In this document: piece after piece, positions 7,090 through 12,483 of the stretch | Numbering within the stretch: the stretch's first letter is position 1 | Layout: every line of letters begins with the position of its first letter | Assembly: GCA_030431185.1 (NCBI GenBank) | Contig: JAUIJO010000076.1 | Location: forward strand, 1 to 12,483 | Direction of reading: 5' to 3' | From: Gammaproteobacteria bacterium | GTDB taxonomy: Bacteria; Pseudomonadota; Gammaproteobacteria; Xanthomonadales; Xanthomonadaceae | DNA length: 12,483 nt | Position numbers and translations under genes: made by a program | Notes under the pieces: generated by a model | The model's database searches: none | Seen by the model: the letters and a program-made list of their open reading frames with translations, nothing else | Told to the model about the DNA's origin: nothing

Positions 7090-7107
7090 GACCGGGACGC
7101 CCCGGTC
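7090..7107 (-). promoter_or_regulatory. Intercistronic hairpin between malate synthase and isocitrate lyase genes
   Basis: GACCGGG (7090-7096) and CCCGGTC (7101-7107) form a 7-bp stem with a 4-base loop, starting directly after the malate synthase stop codon. It sits inside the 77-base spacer, so it may act as a partial terminator or an RNA-processing and stability element that sets the ratio of the two enzymes. Function is inferred. Confidence 0.4.
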
Positions 7108-7108
7108 C

Positions 7109-8770
7109 TCAGTCCAGGCGGGCGTAGGCCGGCAGGGTGAGGAAGTCCTCGAGGGTGTCGGCGTGGGTGAGGCGGTCGAGCACGCCGATCGCCTCGTTGA
7201 TGCGGCTGCCGCCGGGCAGGCGGGCGCGGTCGCCGAGCCGGGCCGGCAGGCCGATGAAGGCCCGTTCGAGCAGGGCGAAGTCGACGGGGGTGCCGTCGTC
7301 CAGGTGCAGGCCCTCGGCGGGCGGCACCTGGCCGACCGGCAGGCGTGCGTGGTGCAGCCAGGACCACAGCTGGGCACGCGCGATCTCGGCGGTCGCGGCA
7401 TCCTCCATCAGGTGGTGGATCGGCACGCAGCCGCTGCCGTCGAGCCAGGCCGCGAGGTAGCGCACGCAGACCTCGACGTTGCCCTCGAAACCGGCGCGGG
7501 TGATGGTCCCCAGCGAGGGCTTGATGAGGTCGTCGCGGGTGACGGTGACCTCCGTGCGCAGCACGTCCTGCTGGTGCTTGCCGGGCATGCGTTCGTCGAA
7601 GACCTCGCGTGCCAGCGGGATCAGTGCCGGATGGGCGACCCAGGTGCCGTCATGACCGGCGGTGACCTCGCGCAGCTTGTCGGCGCGGACCTTGCCCAGC
7701 GCGATCGCGTTGGCCTCCTCGTCGCCGCTGATCGGGATCTGCGCGGCCATGCCGCCCATCGCGTGTGCGCCACGACGGTGGCAGGTCTGGATCAGCAGTT
7801 CCGAGTAGGCGCGCAGGAAGGGCTGGGCCATGGTGACCTGCCCGCGCTCGGGCAGGACCCGGTCGCGGTGCGCGCGGAAGGTCTTGATGTAGGAGAACAC
7901 GTAGTCCCAGCGCCCGCAGTTCAGGCCGGCGATGCGCCCGCGCAGGGCATGCAGGATCTCGTCCATCTCGAACACCGCCGGCAGCGTCTCGACCAGCACG
8001 GTGACCTTGATCCGGCCCGCGTCGAGGCCGAGCGCATGCTCGATGTGGCCGAGCACGTCCTCCCACAGCTGCGCTTCCTCCATCGACTGCAGCTTGGGCA
8101 GGTACAGGTAGGGTCCGCGGTCCTTCGCGGCGAGCACGTCCGCATTGTGGAAACAGAACAGGGCGGCATCGAACAGGCTGCCCGAGATCGGCGCGCCGTC
8201 GACGCGCAGGTGCTTCTCGTCCAGGTGCCAGCCACGCGGGCGCACCATCAGCACCGCCTGCTCGGCGAAGGGCTTGAGCGCGTACGCCTTGCCGGCCTCG
8301 CTGGTGAACGACAGCGTGCCGGCGACGGCGTCGCGCAGCGCGCGCTGGCCGGCCAGCAGGTTGGTCCAGGTCGGCGCGGTGCTGTCCTCGAAGTCGGCCA
8401 TGTAGCAGTTGGCGCCGGAGTTGAGCGCGTTGATGACCATCTTCGGGTCGACCGGGCCGGTGATCTCCACCCGGCGATCCAGCAGCGCCGCCGGCAGCGG
8501 CGCGACGCGCCAGTCGGCGTCGCGCAGCGCGGCGGTGTCGGCGCGGAAGTCCGGCAGGCCACCGGCATCGTAGAAGGCCTGGCGCTCGATCCGGGCAGCC
8601 AGGCGCTGCTGGCGGCGCGGCTCGAAGGCGCGATGGAGGTCGGCGAGCAGGGCCAGCGCGTCCCGGGGCAGGATCTCGTCCTGCCCCACGGCCCGCGTGG
8701 TGAGCTCGACGCCCTCGGGTGCCCGGACGTCGCCCTGGGGGTCCTGCCGTTCTGCCATCACTGCCGACAT
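7109..8770 (-). CDS. aceB: Malate synthase A
   Basis: Condenses glyoxylate with acetyl-CoA to malate, the second step of the glyoxylate bypass. The 553 residues match isoform A (about 530-550) and not the longer isoform G. Visible family segments are ADFEDSTAPTW (125-135), RPRGWHLDEKH (177-187), ETLPAVFEMDEI (261-272), NCGRWDYVFSYIK (284-296, the malate synthase signature) and HHLMEDAATAE (452-462), whose Asp457 is the expected catalytic base. ATG 8770 follows AGGAGAA at an ideal distance. It is first in the operon with aceA, and the operon is divergent from a LysR-type regulator that probably controls it. Nothing is missing or truncated. Confidence 0.96.
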   Translation of the reverse strand: MSAVMAERQDPQGDVRAPEGVELTTRAVGQDEILPRDALALLADLHRAFEPRRQQRLAARIERQAFYDAGGLPDFRADTAALRDADWRVAPLPAALLDRRVEITGPVDPKMVINALNSGANCYMADFEDSTAPTWTNLLAGQRALRDAVAGTLSFTSEAGKAYALKPFAEQAVLMVRPRGWHLDEKHLRVDGAPISGSLFDAALFCFHNADVLAAKDRGPYLYLPKLQSMEEAQLWEDVLGHIEHALGLDAGRIKVTVLVETLPAVFEMDEILHALRGRIAGLNCGRWDYVFSYIKTFRAHRDRVLPERGQVTMAQPFLRAYSELLIQTCHRRGAHAMGGMAAQIPISGDEEANAIALGKVRADKLREVTAGHDGTWVAHPALIPLAREVFDERMPGKHQQDVLRTEVTVTRDDLIKPSLGTITRAGFEGNVEVCVRYLAAWLDGSGCVPIHHLMEDAATAEIARAQLWSWLHHARLPVGQVPPAEGLHLDDGTPVDFALLERAFIGLPARLGDRARLPGGSRINEAIGVLDRLTHADTLEDFLTLPAYARLD

Positions 8771-8826
8771 CTTGATTCTCCTGCGTTGCGCGGCCCCTCG
8801 GGGCAGTTACAGCGGGTGGATTCGGA

Positions 8827-8844
8827 CGGAAACCCGTGTTTCCG
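8827..8844 (-). repeat. 7-bp inverted repeat in the leader of the glyoxylate operon
   Basis: CGGAAAC (8827-8833) and GTTTCCG (8838-8844) are exact reverse complements around four bases, 57 bases upstream of the malate synthase start. It could be an operator for a second regulator or an mRNA leader hairpin. Confidence 0.4.
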
Positions 8845-8891
8845 CCTTGCACTGCACCATGCGACCGGCCGTTGGTATTTGACAATCAAGT

Positions 8892-8906
8892 TTTTGCAAT
8901 GCAAAA
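8892..8906. promoter_or_regulatory. Candidate LysR-type operator (perfect 15-bp palindrome)
   Basis: TTTTGCA and TGCAAAA flank a single central A in perfect symmetry, and the site contains the T-N11-A pattern typical of LysR-type binding boxes. Its centre is 34 bases upstream of the regulator's start codon, the usual place for an autoregulatory and activating site shared by divergent genes. A second, shorter symmetric element TTGA-CAA-TCAA lies next to it (8879-8889). Confidence 0.55.
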
Positions 8907-8932
8907 CATAAGAATCGCTTATATTGAGTTCC

Positions 8933-9901
8933 ATGAGCCCCCAGAAGCCCGCTGCGCCACGCTTTGCCTACAAGGGCGACCGCCTGAAACCGTTGCGGGC
9001 GTTCTGCCAGACGGCCCGCCTCGGCTCCGTCTCACGGGCGGCTGAGGCGCTATACGTCAGCCAGCCGGCGGTGACCCTGCAGTTGCAGGCGCTGGAACGC
9101 GACGTGGGGATCAAGCTGCTCGAGCGCAGCGGGCGCCGGCTGGTGATGACCCGCGAAGGCGAGGCCCTGTACGAACTTGCGCGGCCGCTGGTCGAGGGCC
9201 TCGACGGCATCGAGGGTGCGTTCCGGGAGCGCATCCGCGGCCTCGACGGGGGCGAACTGAACGTCGCCGCGGGCACGTCGACGATCCTGTACCTACTGCC
9301 GCGGATCGTGGAGCGCTTCAAGGCCGAGCATCCGGAAGTGCGGCTGACCCTGCACAACGTGACCGGCGCGAGCGGACTGGACCTGCTGCGCTCGGACGAC
9401 GTGGACATGGCGGTGGGCTCGATGCTCGACGTGCCCGCCGACCTGGACTACGCGCCGGTGTACCGGTTCGAGCCCATGCTGATCACCCCGCCGGACCATC
9501 CCCTGGCGGACAAGCCGGACCTGTCGCTGCAGGACCTCTCGCCGTACGGGCTGATCCTGCCGCCGCAGCGCCTGACGACCTACCGGATGGTCGACCTCGT
9601 GTTCCAGCGCAACCGGGTGCCCTATACGGTCGCCCTCGAGGTGGGCGGCTGGGAGATCATCAAGCAGTACGTCGCGATGGGCCTGGGCATCAGCATCGTG
9701 ACCGCGATCTGCCTGACCGAGGCCGACCACGAGCGCCTGGCCTCGCGCTCGCTCGCCGGGTACTTCCCGGACCGCAGCTACGGGGTGGTGGTGCGCAAGG
9801 GCAAGTACCTGAGCCCGCAGGCGCGGGCCTTCAGCGAGCTGATCAAGCCCGACCTCTTCGTCCGCGGCGACTACTACGACACCGGGCCGTCCGAACGCTG
9901 A
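8933..9901 (+). CDS. LysR-family transcriptional regulator, CysB-like, probable regulator of the glyoxylate operon
   Basis: A 322-residue DNA-binding regulator. The winged helix-turn-helix is at residues 17-75, with FCQTARLGSVSRAAEALYVSQ leading to QPAVTLQLQALE (44-55), the recognition helix of LysR proteins. The rest is a periplasmic-binding-protein-like effector domain (about 105-310) with LNVAAGTSTILYLLPRIV at its start and a CysB-type ending (VVRKGKYLSPQAR). It is divergent from aceB-aceA and in other xanthomonads a LysR gene commonly sits here, so control of the glyoxylate genes is a reasonable inference; the effector is unknown. I chose ATG 8933. An in-frame TTG at 8924 would add three residues. 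No clear Shine-Dalgarno precedes either start. Confidence 0.92.
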   Translation: MSPQKPAAPRFAYKGDRLKPLRAFCQTARLGSVSRAAEALYVSQPAVTLQLQALERDVGIKLLERSGRRLVMTREGEALYELARPLVEGLDGIEGAFRERIRGLDGGELNVAAGTSTILYLLPRIVERFKAEHPEVRLTLHNVTGASGLDLLRSDDVDMAVGSMLDVPADLDYAPVYRFEPMLITPPDHPLADKPDLSLQDLSPYGLILPPQRLTTYRMVDLVFQRNRVPYTVALEVGGWEIIKQYVAMGLGISIVTAICLTEADHERLASRSLAGYFPDRSYGVVVRKGKYLSPQARAFSELIKPDLFVRGDYYDTGPSER

Positions 9902-9904
9902 GGC

Positions 9905-11302
9905 TCAGGCCGGGGCACGCCGCAGCGCGCGGCCGGGCCAGTGGCGCAGCGAGGCGAAGACGGTGAACAGCTCGATCCAGAGCAGGCCGTGGCGCATCGG
10001 CAGCGCGAGCACGCCCTTCCCCAACATGCCCAGGCGTTCGTCCTGGCCACTGACCAGGGCCAGTACCGCCAGCCACAACAGGGCGTCGGCCAGCAGCAGG
10101 GCCGCCAGCCAGCCCCATGCCGCCATGAAGACCAGCGCCAGCACCAGCAGGGGCACCAGGACCTTCTCGGCCGCACCGAAGAACAGCGCCCAGCCGACCG
10201 GCCGGCCCTGCTGGGTGGTCAGGCGCTCCCCGAAAGGCTGGCGGTAGGCCTCGACCACGCGGCGCGCATTGCGCATGTCGTCCTCGCGCAGGCGTGCGGC
10301 CGGGCTGCGCTGTCGCCACCAGCGGCGCGGCCATTTCAGCGGCGTGCGCAGCAAGGCGTCGAAGGCGTGGCAGCTCTGCATGAAAGCCGCCGAGACATGG
10401 TGGTGCTCGCGCGGCAGCGCGTGCAGGCCGGCCCCCGGCGCGTGCGCGACCACGTCCGGAAGCTGGCTGTTGTGGTAGCCCTCGTTGCACAGGGCCATCG
10501 CAACGAACAGCTCCGGTCGGAGGGTAAGGCCGTCGCCGTACATCGGCTCGTAGCGGTCGAACACGTCCTTGAGGTAGCGGCGGCGGTAGGCCGTGGCGGT
10601 GAAGGCCGGTGCGCCGACGCTGCCGAACAGGGCCATCTGCCCACGGTCGAGGAACCGCTGCTGGAAGGCACCGATGCATTCCCGGCAGGTGTCGTTGAAC
10701 CAGCCCCACAGCCCCAGCAGCGAGTCGCGGGGGCGCCGGGGATCGACATAGGCATCGCCGTCCAGCCAGAGGCGGAACTGCGGGGACTCGGCCCAGCGCG
10801 CGCGGTCGGCCAGCCGGCTGGGACGGTGCAGGCCGCGCACGCTGGCCGTGCCCGCGCCTTCGAAGAGCTTGCGCACGCAGCGGGCGATATAGTCGGTCGA
10901 CTCCAGCACCACGTTGCCGTCGAGCACGAACATCACGTCGCCATCCAGCTCGCGCGCCTGGCGCTTGAGCGTGGCGCCCTTTCCGATCGACCACATCCGT
11001 TCGATCGCCACCAGCGACATGCCATTGGCGCGCGCGAACTCGCGCGCGATCTGCACGCTGTGGTCGCGTTCGGCGCCGCCGTCGTCGATCAGCAGGATGC
11101 GTCCCACCGGATGGGTCTGCGCCAGCAGCGCGGCCAGGCAGAAGGTGATGTCGGGCTGGTGCCGGTCGACGTGGATGACCACGTCCACGCGCGCCTGCCG
11201 CCAGTCCTCGGCCGGCGTCGGTCGCACCTGCTGGGGCCCACGCCACAGGCCAAGGGCACTCAACAGTGCATTGGGACCCAGGGCCACTAGCGATTGCGCC
11301 AT
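9905..11302 (-). CDS. Membrane-anchored family 2 glycosyltransferase
   Basis: A 465-residue protein with a GT-A domain (about 38-310) and C-terminal membrane helices. RVDVVIHVDRHQ (38-49), then ILLIDDGG (69-76) with the nucleotide-binding Asp pair and WSIGKGATLKR (104-114) match the GT2 fold. The position of the metal-binding DxD is LDGN (127-130), so the second Asp is Asn. Two hydrophobic helices lie at about 380-420 and a further hydrophobic stretch at about 430-455, suggesting a cytoplasmic catalytic domain on the inner membrane, as in polysaccharide or glycolipid synthases. The sugar and acceptor cannot be told. I chose ATG 11302 because AGGGA lies nine bases upstream; ATG 11311, three codons earlier, almost touches that site. 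Its stop lies three bases from the stop of the convergent regulator gene. Confidence 0.8.
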   Translation of the reverse strand: MAQSLVALGPNALLSALGLWRGPQQVRPTPAEDWRQARVDVVIHVDRHQPDITFCLAALLAQTHPVGRILLIDDGGAERDHSVQIAREFARANGMSLVAIERMWSIGKGATLKRQARELDGDVMFVLDGNVVLESTDYIARCVRKLFEGAGTASVRGLHRPSRLADRARWAESPQFRLWLDGDAYVDPRRPRDSLLGLWGWFNDTCRECIGAFQQRFLDRGQMALFGSVGAPAFTATAYRRRYLKDVFDRYEPMYGDGLTLRPELFVAMALCNEGYHNSQLPDVVAHAPGAGLHALPREHHHVSAAFMQSCHAFDALLRTPLKWPRRWWRQRSPAARLREDDMRNARRVVEAYRQPFGERLTTQQGRPVGWALFFGAAEKVLVPLLVLALVFMAAWGWLAALLLADALLWLAVLALVSGQDERLGMLGKGVLALPMRHGLLWIELFTVFASLRHWPGRALRRAPA

Positions 11303-11593
11303 CGTCGACATTCCCTATCCCGCCACGCGACCGACCCCTGCCGGGCCGATCGCCCCGCTGGCCAAGGTTTCCTTGTCATGAACTGCCTGCATCGCAGCAG
11401 CCTCCGCGCCCGCCCCGATGCCGCGATGGCATCGCCTGGACATGCAAGGAAGCCACGCAAGAAATGTGCCACAGATCGCACTTTCACATCCATTCCCGCC
11501 GCTCGCCGTACCGGCGGCGGCAGATCCCCGACCATCGGCGGCAGGGGTGGCGCAGAGCCCGCGACCGTGATTATCCCGCCTGGCCCCAAGGGG
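11303..11593. other. Non-coding spacer between the glycosyltransferase and the acyltransferase genes
   Basis: A spacer of about 290 bases between two minus-strand genes. It probably carries the glycosyltransferase promoter and the end of the upstream operon's transcript. The only structure I noticed is a weak GC hairpin (CCGCCG at 11496-11501 against CGGCGG at 11512-11517). Open frames crossing it show no recognisable protein features. Confidence 0.5.
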
Positions 11594-12196
11594 TCAGAAG
11601 GTGCCGCGATTCCTGCCGATCCAGGGCCGGTACCACGTGCGCACCCGCGCCATCTCGGCGTCCAGGTCGTCGCCGACGTGGAACAGGTGCCCGATGCCGA
11701 TGGTGCGTTCGGGATAGTGGAAGTACACCGCCATCACCGGGACCTCGGCCGCACGGGCGATCTTGAGGAATCCGGTCTTCCACTTTTCCACCGGCTTGCG
11801 GGTGCCTTCCGGCGCGATCACGAACCACATCCGGTCGACGGCGCGGATCATGTTGACGGCCTGTTCGATCATGCCACGCGGCTGCTCGCGGTTGATCGGG
11901 ATGCCGCCCAGGCGCCGCAACAGCGGCCCCAGCGGCCACCAGAACAGCTGGTGCTTGCCGAGCACCCGGACCTCCAGGCCCAGCGCCAGTTTGGCGGCGA
12001 AGCCCCAGATGCCATCCCAGTTCGAGGAATGCGGTGCGGCGATCACCACCGCCTTCGGGATGTCGGGGATCGGACCGGCGATGCGCCAGCCGCCCAGGCG
12101 CAGCACGGTCCGGCCCAGCCAGCGGGTGAAGCGATTGGGACGCACCCGGGGCATCGACGGCGGAATGGCGGGCAACAGGGGTCGATCGGCGGCCAA
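11594..12196 (-). CDS. PlsC-like 1-acyl-glycerol-3-phosphate / lysophospholipid acyltransferase
   Basis: A 200-residue acyltransferase of the PlsC (LPLAT) family, which transfers an acyl chain to a lysophospholipid or similar acceptor at the inner membrane. The catalytic motif HSSNWD (56-61) has the H-x4-D form, and IAPEGTRKP (127-135) supplies the substrate-binding block, with the third block INREQPRG (101-108). A short amphipathic N-terminus (RFTRWLGRTVLRLGG) and hydrophobic stretches suggest peripheral membrane association. The small size and EGTRK motif resemble the short LPLAT subfamily seen in proteobacteria; the acceptor is not known. The start is probably TTG 12196, preceded by GGGAG at six bases; an ATG at 12154 (MPRVRPNRF) has no such site. 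It lies 3 bases after the arfB stop and should be translated with it. Confidence 0.85.
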   Translation of the reverse strand: MAADRPLLPAIPPSMPRVRPNRFTRWLGRTVLRLGGWRIAGPIPDIPKAVVIAAPHSSNWDGIWGFAAKLALGLEVRVLGKHQLFWWPLGPLLRRLGGIPINREQPRGMIEQAVNMIRAVDRMWFVIAPEGTRKPVEKWKTGFLKIARAAEVPVMAVYFHYPERTIGIGHLFHVGDDLDAEMARVRTWYRPWIGRNRGTF

Positions 12197-12199
12197 GGC

Positions 12200-12483
12200 C
12201 TACTCCCAGCTCTGCGGCCCACGGCCGCGCTTGATGGTACTGCGCTGCTTCTTCTCGCCCAGTCGACGTTCGCGCGCACCCCGGCTGGGCCGCGTCGCGA
12301 TGCGCCGCTTGGGCACGTGCAGGCCGGCCTCGATGAAATGCGCCAGGCGCTCCCGGGCATCCTCGCGGTTGCGCTCCTGGGTGCGGAAGCGTTGCGCGCT
12401 GATCACCAGCACCCCCTCGCCGGTGACGCGGCGATCGCGTCGCGACAACAGGCGCTCGCGCAGGGGCTCGGACAGCGAGGGGG
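12200..12483 (-). CDS. arfB: Alternative ribosome-rescue factor ArfB (peptidyl-tRNA hydrolase), 5' end beyond the window
   Basis: C-terminal 94 residues of a class I release-factor-like peptidyl-tRNA hydrolase that frees ribosomes stalled at the ends of mRNAs lacking a stop codon. The visible part begins PSLSEPLRERLLSRRDRR, continues through the domain end VTGEGVLVISAQRFRTQERN, and ends with the diagnostic basic tail: RIATRPSRGARERRLGEKK and QRSTIKRGRG, which in ArfB inserts into the empty mRNA channel. The catalytic GGQ motif must lie upstream, outside the window. The stop TAG is at 12200-12202, three bases before the TTG start of the acyltransferase gene, so the two form an operon. Confidence 0.92.
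   Translation of the reverse strand, partial: PSLSEPLRERLLSRRDRRVTGEGVLVISAQRFRTQERNREDARERLAHFIEAGLHVPKRRIATRPSRGARERRLGEKKQRSTIKRGRGPQSWE
12203..12208 (-). promoter_or_regulatory. Ribosome binding site inside the end of arfB that supports a TTG start for the acyltransferase
   Basis: On the minus strand, TGGGAG just before the arfB stop codon lies six bases from TTG 12196. The overlap of site and upstream coding sequence suggests translational coupling and is the reason for preferring TTG over the later ATG. Confidence 0.5.

Larger units (their letters stand above)
8771..8932. promoter_or_regulatory. Divergent control region of the glyoxylate operon and its LysR-type regulator
   Basis: This 162-bp region separates two genes read away from each other. 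It is clearly AT-richer near the regulator (about 8871-8930) than the rest of the window. It contains a TTGACA at 8879-8884 that could be a -35 box for the regulator (no good -10 at standard spacing), a T-N11-A palindrome at 8892-8906, a 7-bp inverted repeat at 8827-8844, and the malate synthase ribosome binding site (AGGAGAA, 8776-8782, minus strand). Confidence 0.65.

Noticed and set aside
5475..8911. Long plus-strand open frames opposite isocitrate lyase and malate synthase
   Set aside because: The minus strand carries complete, full-length metabolic enzymes with catalytic motifs; the plus frames read as Gly/Ala/Val/Leu/Arg-rich shadows.
9843..11246. Alternative minus-strand open frame overlapping the glycosyltransferase, and a plus-strand frame at 9941-11290
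   Set aside because: Only the frame ending at 9905 shows glycosyltransferase motifs and membrane helices. The others are Arg/Ala/Pro-rich noise or antisense shadows.
11287..11589. Small minus-strand open frame in the spacer before the glycosyltransferase
   Set aside because: It has no ribosome binding site or recognisable domain and overlaps the glycosyltransferase start.
12200..12448. A complete short protein starting at TTG 12448
   Set aside because: The frame stays open to the window edge and the residues upstream continue the ArfB domain, so this is the end of a longer gene.

Overview
The window is a GC-rich, gene-dense bacterial chromosome segment. Protein families and gene order point to the Xanthomonadaceae (Lysobacter / Luteimonas / Stenotrophomonas / Xanthomonas group): a malate synthase A - isocitrate lyase pair with a divergent CysB-like LysR regulator, and a small-peptide modification cassette that, as far as I recall, is largely confined to this family. 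The genus is an inference. I see no tRNA, rRNA, CRISPR array, insertion sequence or phage gene.

Region 1 (1-5386) is the most interesting part. It holds a SagB-type (nitroreductase-fold) peptide maturation dehydrogenase on the minus strand, cut by the left edge. A divergent plus-strand gene encodes a 116-residue peptide with an NHLP/nitrile-hydratase-like leader, a probable RiPP precursor. A long minus-strand protein follows, with an N-terminal class III nucleotidyl-cyclase domain, one membrane segment, a TolB-like domain and TPR repeats. Directly upstream of it, in the same operon, is a cyclic-nucleotide-binding GGDEF diguanylate cyclase. The first three match families I recall from NCBI/TIGRFAM as 'putative peptide maturation dehydrogenase', 'NHLP-related RiPP peptide' and 'putative peptide modification system cyclase'. 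The product of such cassettes is, to my knowledge, uncharacterised. The precursor and the cyclase gene converge and overlap at their 3' ends. Just past the precursor stop, inside the end of the cyclase gene, lies a perfect 17-bp inverted repeat.

Region 2 (5387-9901) is the glyoxylate bypass. Malate synthase A and isocitrate lyase form a minus-strand operon, and a divergent LysR-type regulator is read on the plus strand. The 162-bp space between regulator and operon contains a perfect 15-bp T-N11-A palindrome, a good candidate for the regulator's binding site, and a 7-bp inverted repeat in the operon leader. The operon ends in a strong GC hairpin.

Region 3 (9905-12483), all minus strand, holds a membrane-anchored family 2 glycosyltransferase, a 1-acyl-glycerol-3-phosphate-type acyltransferase with a probable TTG start, and the 3' part of the ribosome-rescue peptidyl-tRNA hydrolase arfB, cut by the right edge. 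The last two are almost certainly cotranscribed, only 3 bases apart.

Most long open frames on the opposite strand of these genes are codon-bias shadows of GC-rich DNA and are not annotated.
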